The notes under the pieces were generated by a model. It ran no database searches. It was given only the letters and a program-made list of their open reading frames with translations, and had not been told where the DNA came from. From NCBI GenBank assembly GCA_026398535.1, contig JAPLSQ010000104.1, forward strand, positions 1 to 51,313: a stretch of 51,313 bases of DNA, read 5' to 3'. The DNA comes from Candidatus Sumerlaeota bacterium (GTDB lineage Bacteria; Sumerlaeota; Sumerlaeia; Sumerlaeales; Sumerlaeaceae). A program made the translations under genes and the position numbers. Each line of letters starts with the position of its first letter. Positions within the stretch are counted from its first letter, which is position 1. Shown piece after piece: positions 27,796-36,397 of this stretch.

Positions 27796-27966
27796 TGTGT
27801 TGCCGTTGACTACGGCCCTGCGGCTTGGACAAACCGCATCTGCGACCACTCACCAAGCGCCGCCAAAGCACCCGGCCTCATCACCGACGACCACTGCGTT
27901 GTCCTCATCTGGGCCGACTCAGAGGACGACAACGAACAGCCCAGCGCCTTCTTAGACGACGTTTAA
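27796..27966 (+). pseudogene. RlpA/DPBB-like C-terminal gene fragment
   Basis: An open stretch ending in TAA encodes VDYGPAAWTNRICDHSPSAAK, then LITDDHCVVLIW and an acidic tail. The first part matches the end of the double-psi beta-barrel of RlpA-like proteins (consensus VNDRGP..gRiiDLSpaAakaLGl). There is no start codon or N-terminal half. The first 80 or so bases are nearly identical to 51250-51313 at the far end of the window. Upstream similarity to that copy stops at about 27796, so this is a truncated 3-prime end. Confidence 0.5.
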
Positions 27967-28071
27967 TACAAAAGCTCGCCGCACAAGCACGGCTCGCACG
28001 TCGCTTCGCTCCGCGGCTGGCTATTGCGCCCGTCGTTCGTGCCACATTCAGAGCTAAAGCTCTGAATAGTG

Positions 28072-28194
28072 TCACGCCCGCCAGACGCTGCCAGCCTTAT
28101 GCGTGCAACAGTTATCGATGATTAAATGGAGTTGCATTGCCTTGGGCGTCTCTCGGTCGATTTGCTTGAGGAACAATGCCCCCGTAATTTGGCA
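28072..28194 (-). pseudogene. IS630-family transposase fragment
   Basis: On the minus strand about 40 residues read FLKQIDRETPKAMQLHLIIDN followed by CCTHKAGSVWRA. This is the region around the second catalytic Asp of IS630/Tc1-like transposases (consensus hLIvDNy.tHk). Nothing before or after it is recognisable, so only a scrap survives. It lies head-to-head with the integrase remnant. Confidence 0.6.
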
Positions 28195-28422
28195 AAGATG
28201 TTCAAGGCGGCACTTCACCAGAGCGGGGGTGCGAAAAGAAGCTACATTGCACACCCTGCGCTATTCTTACGCCACCCACCTGCTGGAGAGAATCAGGTCA
28301 ACCTGCGAACGATCCAGGAAGTCCTGGGGCACACCAATCCAATGACCACGGCGCTCTACACCCACATGACCAACACGAGCCTGGTTGAGGTGCGCCAGGC
28401 GCTCGACAGCCTGTTGGAGTAA
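28195..28422 (+). pseudogene. Tyrosine recombinase/integrase C-terminal remnant
   Basis: Pieces of the catalytic domain of phage/integron-type tyrosine recombinases occur in alternating frames: FKAALHQSG, then LHTLRYSYATHLLE (box II HxLRxS/HATHLL), then NLRTIQEVLGHTNPMTTALYTH with catalytic LGH and nucleophile Tyr in YTH, ending LDSLLE. Two opposite frameshifts separate the pieces, and the N-terminal two thirds are missing. It is not functional, but it records a past site-specific integration next to the defence island. Confidence 0.75.
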
Positions 28423-28467
28423 TTTTGGCCGCAAGGAAAGTTTATGTTCTTGAATATCCCCGAGTTC

Positions 28468-29574
28468 CTACCCGGGAGATGAAGCAGCGCTCTTTCTTGC
28501 TTCACCCATGGCATCCGCTGCCATCATGGCATTGAGGACCTTATCAGGAGTGATCGTACCCGCTTCGTGATGGATGGTTTCCGTTGGAGCGCAGGCTTTT
28601 TCAGCCGCCTTCATCAGCCTGTTTCGGTCGATGTTTCGCAAGCCAATGTCGGCAAGGGTGGTCGGCAATCCGATTTCCCCGCAAAAAGAGAACACGGATG
28701 CCGATTCCACAGGTGTGGCGTTCGTGAGTTGGAGACCCGTCAAGACGCCGAAGGCGACCTTTTCGCCATGGTAGAACGCATGGGTTTCTTCCAGCGCGGT
28801 CAGTCCGTTGTGGATGGCATGGGCTGCCGCCAGGCCGGCGCTTTCAAACCCGATACCGCTCAGGAGGATGTTCGCCTCGACAATGTGGTTCAGGGCCGGT
28901 GTGACAATGTGCTTCTCTGCCGCGACTTTGGCGGCTGCGCCGTACATCAGCAGGGTGTCATAGCAGAGCCTGGCGAGATTGAGCCCGGTCATTGTTCCAT
29001 ATCCGCCACACTCGTTCACCGACTGGGTGCGGTCACAGGATCTGGCCTCGAACCATGTCGACAGTGCATCACCCATCCCGGAAATCAGAAAGCGTGCCGG
29101 CGCCTGGGCGATGACACCGGTATCGGCCAGCACCACCTGAGGATTCATTTTCTGATAATGAACGGCATCGAAAACCCCCTCCTCCGAGTAAACGACGGCG
29201 CAGCCGCTGCACGGCGCATCGGTCGAGGCAATGGTGGGAGCGATGATAACCGGGATTCCAGCCCGGTCGGCAGCGATCTTTGCGGTGTCGATGGTCTTGC
29301 CGCCGCCCATGCCCACGAGGATGCCCACCTTTCTGCGGCTGATGATGCGGGCCAGACGGTCAAGTTCCTTTTCACTGCACTCGCCCTGGAATGGCTCAAT
29401 GCCGATCGAGTTCGCAGCCAGACCATCGGCATATCTGGCAAGGACTTTCTCTCTTACTGTACGGGATGCCAATATCATCCCGTTCTTCCCCAACAGGTTT
29501 ACCCAATGGGGTAATTCGCCCAGAACCCCCTCGCCCTGGATGTATTTCCCGGGGAAAACCGCTTTCAGGAACAT
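28468..29574 (-). CDS. gldA: Glycerol dehydrogenase-like iron/zinc alcohol dehydrogenase
   Basis: A 368-residue member of the iron-containing alcohol dehydrogenase superfamily, closest to GldA in pattern and length. NAD-binding GMGGGKTIDTAK (88-99) and metal ligands Asp169 (GMGDALS), His252 (AAHAIHNG) and His269 (HAFYHGEK) are present with the same 17-residue His-His spacing as GldA. It should oxidise glycerol to dihydroxyacetone with NAD, or act on a related polyol. AAAGGAA precedes the ATG. It stands alone between mobile remnants and a broken membrane gene; no link with the defence operon is apparent. Confidence 0.85.
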   Translation of the reverse strand: MFLKAVFPGKYIQGEGVLGELPHWVNLLGKNGMILASRTVREKVLARYADGLAANSIGIEPFQGECSEKELDRLARIISRRKVGILVGMGGGKTIDTAKIAADRAGIPVIIAPTIASTDAPCSGCAVVYSEEGVFDAVHYQKMNPQVVLADTGVIAQAPARFLISGMGDALSTWFEARSCDRTQSVNECGGYGTMTGLNLARLCYDTLLMYGAAAKVAAEKHIVTPALNHIVEANILLSGIGFESAGLAAAHAIHNGLTALEETHAFYHGEKVAFGVLTGLQLTNATPVESASVFSFCGEIGLPTTLADIGLRNIDRNRLMKAAEKACAPTETIHHEAGTITPDKVLNAMMAADAMGEARKSAASSPG

Positions 29575-29859
29575 ATCAGCATTCCTTTTGTTCGTAAGGT
29601 GATTTCATATGTATCAGAGGATTCTCTATTATTCAAGGGGCAACACTATCCAGTCCCGAATGGCGCTCAATGTGCTTTACCGAGTCTTGGTCGCAGGGTT
29701 GGTGGCGAGGAGTTTTGACCAGATTAAGGTCGTTGCAGGTGAGCATTGGTGGGGGGGAAATGGGGCCGTATAAAATTGTGGTCAAGCAACCGCCGCTCGT
29801 TCTCCTGAACAGATCATCCGTAGCGTCGGCCAGAACGGTATCGTCGCGGTGGGGGCGCG

Positions 29860-30438
29860 TTAACCCGGCGGGACCGGGTTGTGTGACAGCAGCAGATCGA
29901 CACGCCGGATAAATTCGTCAGAACCGGTTGGACGGCCAGTCGTCATGTTGCGGCGCTGAATCTCGCAGAACGTGCCGTCCAGGGGTCCAGCCAATAACAA
30001 GACCAGAATGCCCCCCCCTTTCGCTGTCCGCCAAACGGTGTCGCTGGCCTTGGCTTCAGGGCTGATTTCCGCCTCGGCCGGTTGCTCAGGCTCACAGGGG
30101 CAGGCGGACGATACTTCCGCAGCCGCAGTGCCACATGGATGAGCACCGCCGCGCGCACCCAGAACGTGACAGCCACCAGCGTGGCGATTGTGGAGTATAG
30201 CGCCCCCTTTATGAACAACCAGATCATCGCAGAAAGCAAGACGGAAGTCAGTCTGCTGATAAGATAAGGAATGAAAAGGATCTTGTTGCTGCGAATCATT
30301 GTACGACTCGCCAACCACCAGGGCGCCATCCACGCCAAAGTAAATGGCGGCCAGCGTTGTGAAAGTGATGTAAGTGTCCAGGGGATCAAGGAAAAACAAA
30401 ATCGTGATCCCTGCAGCGAGCCGGATGATTGTCATCAA
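29860..30438 (-). pseudogene. Frameshifted small membrane protein
   Basis: Hydrophobic helices typical of a 4-TM integral membrane protein are split over two minus-strand frames. The start RLAAGITILFFLDPLDTYITF is in one frame. The next helices LISRLTSVLLSAMIWLFI, YSTIATLVAVTFWVRAAVLI and HVALRLRKYRPPAP are in another, with the switch near 30310. The first frame then resumes as GGILVLLLAGPLDGTFCEIQ at a run of eight C bases (30011-30018). Two compensating shifts, one at a homopolymer, mean either a pseudogene or assembly errors. I do not recognise the family. Confidence 0.5.
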
Positions 30439-30537
30439 CAGCGGGGTGGGGCGGTCTGATCAACGACAATTTATTCTTCCCATCAGCGACAGTCGGATTT
30501 CCCGGCCGGTTTTTTGGGTTTTCTGCGTTCGATGAGG

Positions 30538-30559
30538 GCTCCGGGTTAACCCCCGGAGC
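30538..30559. terminator. GC hairpin, possible terminator
   Basis: GCTCCGGG and CCCGGAGC form a perfect 8-base-pair stem with a 6-base loop. No U-run follows directly on either strand, although a T-rich stretch occurs about 30 bases later, so intrinsic termination is uncertain. Confidence 0.3.
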
Positions 30560-30664
30560 TATTCTGCTGAGATTGTCTTTAATATGGCTTTTTTTTCTCA
30601 CGCAAAGTCGCCAAGACCGCCAAGAAAACAGGACTGAATACAGCTGAAAGGAATCGACGGTTTT

Positions 30665-30703
30665 GGGGGTGGTTTTGGGGGGTATTCAGGGGGGTGTATT
30701 GGG
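30665..30703 (+). other. Potential G-quadruplex tract
   Basis: Four G-runs of 5, 6, 6 and 3 bases are separated by loops of 7, 6 and 6 bases, satisfying the G3+N1-7 rule on the plus strand. It lies about 520 bases upstream of the defence operon. Confidence 0.45.
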
Positions 30704-31076
30704 TGTATTTTCGTGTATCTTGGGACGATACCTTATGGATCTCGGCACGCGCCGTGGCATTTGGTCATTTTTTGAGGGTTTTGCTGACAGGTATGTATGT
30801 CATATATGTACGGGATATACATGCTTGGTTTCACGCTGACTGAGGTGGTCATATTGTCAAGCCAGGGCGCCATCGTTTTAAGCACGGATTGTCCGGAGTG
30901 CGGCGTCAAGCCGTGCGCGTGTCTCAATAGGCTGGTGATCAGTCGGTCGTGCCCGATCGTAATAATCTGAATGAAGCGGTGCTCGTTGCTTTTGTCAATG
31001 CGACAAGCGCATAATGCAATCATAACACACCCGCGAATGCTCATCGACAATTGCGCGCGATTTTAATTGAATTACT

Positions 31077-31102
31077 GTTATCATAGTGGCGCAAGTTATC
31101 AT
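31077..31102 (+). repeat. Tandem GTTATCAT direct repeat
   Basis: GTTATCAT occurs at 31077-31084 and again at 31095-31102, 18 bases apart (start to start), just upstream of the proposed promoter. The spacing and position fit a pair of regulator half-sites, but a chance repeat is possible. Confidence 0.3.
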
Positions 31103-31127
31103 TGAATGTTGTCGGGCATATAGCAGA

Positions 31128-31156
31128 TTGTTTTTTTCGTAATGCCCCGATATTGT
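31128..31156 (+). promoter_or_regulatory. Putative promoter of the phosphorothioation operon
   Basis: TTGTTT and TATTGT are separated by exactly 17 bases, a fair match to a sigma-70 type -35/-10 pair. They lie 72 bases before the proposed GTG of the first defence gene. Chosen by eye; host promoter consensus is unknown. Confidence 0.3.
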
Positions 31157-31227
31157 GTGCGTAAAAGGCCCTGAGCGCGACTGTACGGTTCAGCAAGCCT
31201 TCACTATTCAGATTGAGGAGAAGAATT

Positions 31228-32169
31228 GTGTTGGGCAGGCAATCGATGATTACGGGCGGGTTTGCAGGGCGGCACGAAACGTTTACGCCGCGTTATGGGT
31301 GGCTGAAAAAGGGGTTCGACGCTTGTGCGCACAATCCGCACGTCTTCACTGACGAGACCGCGATTGAGCAACTTGGCGTGGGCAAGAACATGGTTCAGTC
31401 CATCCGTTACTGGTGTCAACTTTTCTGACTGATTGAGCAGGAAGCGCCTAAGGACGCAGGCGACGCCAAGGGCGGACTTGTGCCGAGTTCCCTCGGACGC
31501 GAACTCCTGGCCGACGACGGAGGCCGGGATCCCTACATCGAAGATCAGGGCACCCTGTGGTTTCTTCACTGGCAGTTCTTCTTGCCGCCGTTCCTCGGCG
31601 CCTCATGGCCTCTGGCCTTCAACTCGCCTCCTCGCGCTTTCGACCACAAGGAGCTGACCGCCTGCATCATTGGCGAAGCTCGCCGCCGTCCCACACTAAA
31701 GAACCTTAGCGACAGCTCGTTTGAGAAAGATGCGTCCTGCATCATTCGCATGTATGCGCCGTCCGCCCGAAATGACAGCGAGATTCGTTGCCCCTTCACT
31801 GATCTGGGCTTGATCGAGGCCACAGCAGACAAGGGGCGTTATCGATTCTCCACAGGTCTCACGCAATTTCCCCCTCCACTCATCTTCCTGGCCGCCAGCC
31901 TATCGTATGCCGATCTTGTGCAGTCCGGCGCCCGATCCATTTCCCTCGCACAGATTGCCCGTAGCGAGAATTCACCGGGCATTGCATTTAGAATGTCAGA
32001 AACGGAGTGTGGCCGAACGCTGGATCAGGCGGCGAACTCTCTGCTCGAAGACGTTTCGTTCGTGGAATCCGATGGGATACGGCAGCTTCAGTTCACAGCT
32101 TCCGCCTCGGACCTTTACCACCAGAGCCTGAGGGCGTACTATTCGGGAGTGCTTGAGCCATGCTGTTAA
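31228..32169 (+). CDS. sspB: DUF4007 protein, SspB-like, split by in-frame UGA
   Basis: The first gene of the defence operon encodes a DUF4007 protein of 313 residues if an internal stop is read through. The N-terminal signature is FAGRHETFTPRYGWLKKGFDA, then GVGKNMVQSIRYWC. A UGA at 31426-31428 interrupts the same frame right after RYWCQLF. Homology resumes at once with LIEQEA, then LGRELLADDGGRDPYIEDQGTLWFLHW. SspB proteins carry DUF4007 and are the DNA-nicking component of SspABCD single-strand phosphorothioation. GTG 31228 has GAGGAG seven bases upstream. The 3-prime end overlaps the ATPase gene by 10 bases. The UGA may be a mutation, a sequence error or readthrough; UGA is a normal stop elsewhere in the window. 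Confidence 0.7.
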
Positions 32170-35100
32170 GTGATGTTGTCACGACAGACCGAAACGTTGC
32201 CCGAGCGATCAACTTGGAGCGCGACGCCTGCGATTCTGAGATGATCCGGCGCTACCATCCCACCCTTCTTGTCAGGCAGATTCTCTCCCGATTTGTTTCT
32301 GCGCTTGAGGGCGAGAAAGTGAACGCATGGTCGGTGACCGGCCCGTATGGGACCGGCAAGTCCGCGTTTGCAGCATTCCTTCTGTCCTTGTGTTCAGGAC
32401 CTTCGAGTCAACAGGGCAAGGTGGCGACGGACGTGCTCTGCAAGGCTGATCGGCAGCTGGGACGACGGCTGCTGACACAGCTGGAGAAGCGGAAGAAACA
32501 GCCCTTCCTTCTCGTCAAGTCGACATCCCGTTACGAATCTATTAACCGTACGCTTGTGCGGGGGCTTTGGGAAGCTGTGGCCTGCTGGAAGTTCCCTGAA
32601 GGCGCCCATTCTGACGCAAGGAGGCTTCTCCTCCAATTGGAGGCGAGTGCGCACGGCCATGAACTTCCGCCTACCTCCAAAGTGGTTGAATTCTTCATTG
32701 AAGCGCGCCGCTTGACGCATCGCGATGCCGTGGTGGTGGTAGACGAGTTCGGCAAAAATCTGGAGTATATGGTTCACCACGCCGATCAGGGCGACATTTT
32801 CGCGCTTCAAATGCTCGCTGAAAGCACCGGCACGTTTCTATGGGTGAATCTTCATCAGGCTTTTGGCGAATACGCATCGACTCTGTCGGCCCTTCAGCGC
32901 ACCGAGTGGAACAAAGTTCAAGGGCGTTTCGAGGATATTGCCTTCGTTGAGCCGGCTTCGCGTTGCCTGGACCAGATTTCAGCATCCCTTTCCCGCAAGG
33001 ACATTTCCACCGAAGCGCATGAGGCAATAGAACGATGGGCCAGGGCACAAATCGCGGTCATTCAACCTCTTAATCTGCCAGCACTTGCCGGCATCACTCC
33101 GGAACGGACAATACAATTGTACCCCATCAGCCTGCTTGCCGCACTGTTGCTTGGAGAACTGAGCCGGCGATTTGCCCAAAATGATCGCACATTGTTCACT
33201 TTCTTATCGAGCGGCGAGGCAAATGCCCTCGGCGGATTTGTCCACAGCCATGAACTGAATTCCGGGAAAGACGCCCCCAGCCTGAAACTTCATCATTTGT
33301 ATGACTACTTTGGTGAAGTCACGTTGTTGCATCACTCACACCGCGCTGAAACGCAACGATGGATAGAAATCCAATCTTTGATCACCGCCCATGTACACGG
33401 CGACGAACTCGAGTTGCAGGTTCTGAAGACCGTCGGCAGCCTGAATCTTCTATCGGGGATTCCGGGGATCCGCGCTTCAAGCGCCGTGATTCAAGCCGGC
33501 TTGTGTTCGTCTGCGACAAAACGTCGGATTGAAGATACACTTAAGCGTCTGGTGGAGCGCAAGGTCCTGCTCCACCGCCGCTATGCCGATGAGTACCGCC
33601 TATGGGAAGGCAGCGATTTCGACTTCGACAAGGTGCTTTTGGAGGAGCGCGCCAGATATGCCAGCCACCCGCTTGCCGAAGCACTTGAGCAGGTCGCGCC
33701 GCTGCCGGATATCGTTGCGGCCCGACATTCCTATCAAACCGGCACGTTCCGCTCCTTTGCCAGAAAATGGACAACTCTCGACGAGTTCCGGGGATTTCAA
33801 GCCGACGATGTGCCAGTGGAAATGGACGGGCGGATATGGCATGTTCTTGGCCACGAGCAATTTCCCGGCGATCTAGCCGGCATGACCGGCGCCGGCATCC
33901 CGGTCATCATCGCCTACGCGCCTTATCTCGACCAGGTGAAGGAACTGGCGCTCGATGCCGCGGCAACCTGGCATGTGTATGAAACCCATCCGCAACTCGA
34001 GCATGATGGCATTGCCCGCCGTGAGGTTCGTTTCCGCGCCGAGGCCGCCACCTCGTTGCTTCAACAATTTGTGACGGAGCTCTTCACCTCTGGCGATGAC
34101 CGGGTGCAATGGTTTGCGCCGGGCGCCCGCCCGACTATAGCCAGCAAACGAGATCTCTCGCGCCATGTCTCGCAGATGTGCGATCAAGTGTACGGGTTGT
34201 GCCCGACAATCCGCATGGAGATGATCAATTACGGGCATCTGACCAGCGCCGCCGCCAAGGCGCGCCGGGAACTTGCCGAGGCGATGGTCTCGCGTGAAAT
34301 GTTTGGCGGGCTTGGGCTCCAGGGTTTCGGCCCCGAAGTTGCCGTCTACCGCGCATTGTTCGCGTCACATGGCCTTCATGTGCAAAACGGCGACCAATTC
34401 AAGTTTGTCGCACCAGACCCGGTGCGCCACCCGAACCTTTGCGCGGTTTGGGAGGTTTTCGAATCGGAGATCGCAACCGCATCGCAATCAGATCAGACCG
34501 TGAGTGTGAAGACTCTGATCGAACGGTTGAAGCGCCCCCCCTTCGGGTTGCGTGAAGGGCCAATTCCCCTGTTGCTGTGCCATTATCTCCTCGTGCGGTC
34601 TGACGAAGTGGCGATATACCAGGAAGGCGCCTACCGGCCTTATTTCGGCGACGCGGAAGTTGTTCTCATGATGCGGCGCCCCGAGTTGTTCTCTCTGCGG
34701 CGTTATGTGAGCACGAGCCTGCAACGCGAGGTGGTCAATGCATATATGCTGGCTCTCGACACCGATGCGCTCAGACTCAGCGGCAATCCCCGCAATCCTT
34801 CCTTGCTGAAAATTGTCGGCCCACTCCTGCGGTTTATGAGCGATCTGCCGGAGTATTCGAAGTTCACCAGGTCGGTCTCGCTGTCGGCACAGAAACTCAG
34901 GGTTGCCGTGCTCAACAGTCGTGAACCCTTGCAGCTTTTGTTCCGCGACATACCCGAGGCTCTTTCGCTGGAACCGCCCGAGGATTCGGGATTCACCCAA
35001 TGGAAGGCCGAGTTTCGTCGCAGCCTCGCCGACGCCATTCATGAACTGGACCAAGCCTGCCATGGTCTGACAGAACGTATAGAACGCGCTCTGATCGAGT

Positions 35101-35609
35101 GCTTCGGGGCGTCATCGTCCGGCGACGCTGCTGTTTCGACTTTGCGCGCCACCTTGCAGAACCGGATGAAGCGATTGCTGCCGTACTGTGCGGACGTCAA
35201 TCTCAAGCTGGTCTTGGCATCAATCGTGAGTGACCGTGAAACAGACCAGTTCTGGGCCGCCGGGGTTGCCGGACGGCTCGTCAAGAAACCAGCGGATACA
35301 TGGCGGGACAACGATTTCGAGCCATTTCGCGCCGCCGCCGCCGATGCCGCAGAGCGGCTTTTCGCCCTCGAAGCTTTGGTCGTGTCTGGCATAGTGCGGC
35401 GGATAGGTGAGAACGGGTCATGCGGTGGGGCTGTTTTAAGCCTCATTCGCGGCAATGGGTCAGCTGCACGCTGGGTCGTGCCTGACACGTCGACCGCTTA
35501 CTCCCTGCTCACATCGAAATATACCGGCCTCCTTGACATGCCGAACGAAGATCGGGCGGCAGTTTGTGCCATGCTGTTGGATTCGTTGCAGGAGCTGACC
35601 GTCCCATGA
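32160..35609 (+). CDS. sspC: Large P-loop ATPase, SspC-like
   Basis: A 1149-residue protein with Walker A GPYGTGKS (61-68) and Walker B VVVVDEFG (191-198). The rest is helical with no recognised nuclease or helicase motifs. Its position between a DUF4007 gene and a PP-loop sulfurtransferase gene is that of sspC. SspC is the ATPase that partners SspB and SspD during strand-specific sulfur insertion; it is required for modification. It is longer than a minimal ATPase, with about 900 extra residues that may form a DNA-binding or scaffold region. It begins inside the sspB end (10-base overlap) and its TGA overlaps the sspD ATG (ATGA), so translation is coupled on both sides. Confidence 0.65.
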   Translation: MLLSDVVTTDRNVARAINLERDACDSEMIRRYHPTLLVRQILSRFVSALEGEKVNAWSVTGPYGTGKSAFAAFLLSLCSGPSSQQGKVATDVLCKADRQLGRRLLTQLEKRKKQPFLLVKSTSRYESINRTLVRGLWEAVACWKFPEGAHSDARRLLLQLEASAHGHELPPTSKVVEFFIEARRLTHRDAVVVVDEFGKNLEYMVHHADQGDIFALQMLAESTGTFLWVNLHQAFGEYASTLSALQRTEWNKVQGRFEDIAFVEPASRCLDQISASLSRKDISTEAHEAIERWARAQIAVIQPLNLPALAGITPERTIQLYPISLLAALLLGELSRRFAQNDRTLFTFLSSGEANALGGFVHSHELNSGKDAPSLKLHHLYDYFGEVTLLHHSHRAETQRWIEIQSLITAHVHGDELELQVLKTVGSLNLLSGIPGIRASSAVIQAGLCSSATKRRIEDTLKRLVERKVLLHRRYADEYRLWEGSDFDFDKVLLEERARYASHPLAEALEQVAPLPDIVAARHSYQTGTFRSFARKWTTLDEFRGFQADDVPVEMDGRIWHVLGHEQFPGDLAGMTGAGIPVIIAYAPYLDQVKELALDAAATWHVYETHPQLEHDGIARREVRFRAEAATSLLQQFVTELFTSGDDRVQWFAPGARPTIASKRDLSRHVSQMCDQVYGLCPTIRMEMINYGHLTSAAAKARRELAEAMVSREMFGGLGLQGFGPEVAVYRALFASHGLHVQNGDQFKFVAPDPVRHPNLCAVWEVFESEIATASQSDQTVSVKTLIERLKRPPFGLREGPIPLLLCHYLLVRSDEVAIYQEGAYRPYFGDAEVVLMMRRPELFSLRRYVSTSLQREVVNAYMLALDTDALRLSGNPRNPSLLKIVGPLLRFMSDLPEYSKFTRSVSLSAQKLRVAVLNSREPLQLLFRDIPEALSLEPPEDSGFTQWKAEFRRSLADAIHELDQACHGLTERIERALIECFGASSSGDAAVSTLRATLQNRMKRLLPYCADVNLKLVLASIVSDRETDQFWAAGVAGRLVKKPADTWRDNDFEPFRAAAADAAERLFALEALVVSGIVRRIGENGSCGGAVLSLIRGNGSAARWVVPDTSTAYSLLTSKYTGLLDMPNEDRAAVCAMLLDSLQELTVP

Positions 35610-36397
35610 AACCCGAGCGCCATATACTTGCCTTGTCAGGTGGCAAAGACAGCGCAGCGCTTGCTGTTTACATGCGTGAAAAGCATCCCGATATGCCGCT
35701 TGAATATGTGTTCATCGATAGCGGTCACGAGTTGCCCGAAACGTATGAATTCCTGGACAAGATACGGGCCGTCCTAAACATTCAGATTATCTGCATCCGC
35801 CCGACACAGGACTTCGACTACTGGCTGAAGGTGTTTCGCGGGGTGCTGCCGTCGCCCAACAACAGGTGGTGCACACGCGAGCTGAAACTCAAGCCTTACC
35901 GAAAGTGGATGAAGGAGAACTGTGCCGGAGTCCGTGTTTATAGTTATGTTGGCCTTCGTGCGGATGAGGATCGCAAGGGATACCGTCCCGATTCTGATTC
36001 CATCGTGCCGGTGTATCCGTTTATCGAGGACGGCCTCGTCCTTTGCGACATCAAACGCATATTGGCTGATTCTGGATTAGGGTTGCCAAGCTATTATGAA
36101 TGGCGAAACCGGTCTGGCTGCTTCTTCTGTTTCTACCAAAGGGATACCGAGTGGCGCGGTCTGCGCAGGATTCACCCCGATTTGTTCGACCGGGCGTGCT
36201 TATACGAGGAAAACCACGCGGACGGTCGCGAATACACGTGGCGTGACACGGGGCTCCTGCGGGAACTTCACGAGGGGAACTCGGGCCCGGCATCACCCGA
36301 ATCCAAGAAGTTGCCCCTTCTATCCGATTTACTAGCCGATGTCGTTCAGTCGGTCTCGCCAGAAAGGCTGGAGAAATGGACTTCAGATGTTGAATGA
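35606..36397 (+). CDS. sspD: PAPS-reductase-like sulfurtransferase, SspD/DndC-like
   Basis: A 263-residue PP-loop protein. The ATP-pyrophosphatase loop SGGKDSAAL (11-19) adenylates the DNA backbone phosphate in DndC/SspD-type enzymes. Conserved cysteines are in RWCTRELK (Cys89) and GCFFC (Cys172, Cys175), consistent with iron-sulfur cluster binding or persulfide transfer. The segment FDYWL also fits PAPS-reductase relatives. In DNA phosphorothioation it replaces a non-bridging oxygen with sulfur delivered by a cysteine desulfurase. It is translationally coupled to the ATPase gene upstream, with AGGAG 11 bases before the ATG. It ends 11 bases inside the next gene. A metabolic PAPS reductase is unlikely in this context. 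Confidence 0.8.
   Translation: MKPERHILALSGGKDSAALAVYMREKHPDMPLEYVFIDSGHELPETYEFLDKIRAVLNIQIICIRPTQDFDYWLKVFRGVLPSPNNRWCTRELKLKPYRKWMKENCAGVRVYSYVGLRADEDRKGYRPDSDSIVPVYPFIEDGLVLCDIKRILADSGLGLPSYYEWRNRSGCFFCFYQRDTEWRGLRRIHPDLFDRACLYEENHADGREYTWRDTGLLRELHEGNSGPASPESKKLPLLSDLLADVVQSVSPERLEKWTSDVE

Larger units (their letters stand above)
30439..31227. other. Long non-coding region upstream of the defence operon
   Basis: Nearly 800 bases without a convincing gene. It holds a GC hairpin, a phrase gcaaagtcgccaagaccgcc of a low-complexity type often seen as a dispersed repeat in environmental genomes, a G-rich tract able to form a quadruplex, an AT-rich segment with ATGTATAT-type half palindromes near 30790-30825, a tandem 8-base repeat and a likely promoter. 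A 105-codon minus-strand reading frame at 30733-31050 has unremarkable composition and no family match. Confidence 0.4.

Noticed and set aside
28468..29574. Glycerol dehydrogenase as part of the defence system
   Set aside because: It is on the opposite strand, separated from the operon by a pseudogene and 0.8 kb of non-coding DNA, and has no known role in phosphorothioation.
30600..30640. CRISPR-like repeat in the gcaaagtcgccaagaccgcc segment
   Set aside because: Only one short imperfect internal repetition without spacers or cas genes; no CRISPR array occurs anywhere in the window.
30733..31050. 105-codon minus-strand frame upstream of the defence operon
   Set aside because: No ribosome binding site, no recognisable family, and unusual composition (repeated Tyr, Ile, His near the end from AT-rich palindromic DNA).
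31426..31428. UGA as selenocysteine or glycine codon
   Set aside because: UGA is the stop of several confident genes here, no selenocysteine-type hairpin is evident just downstream, and the homologous position is not a Cys. A point mutation or error is simpler.
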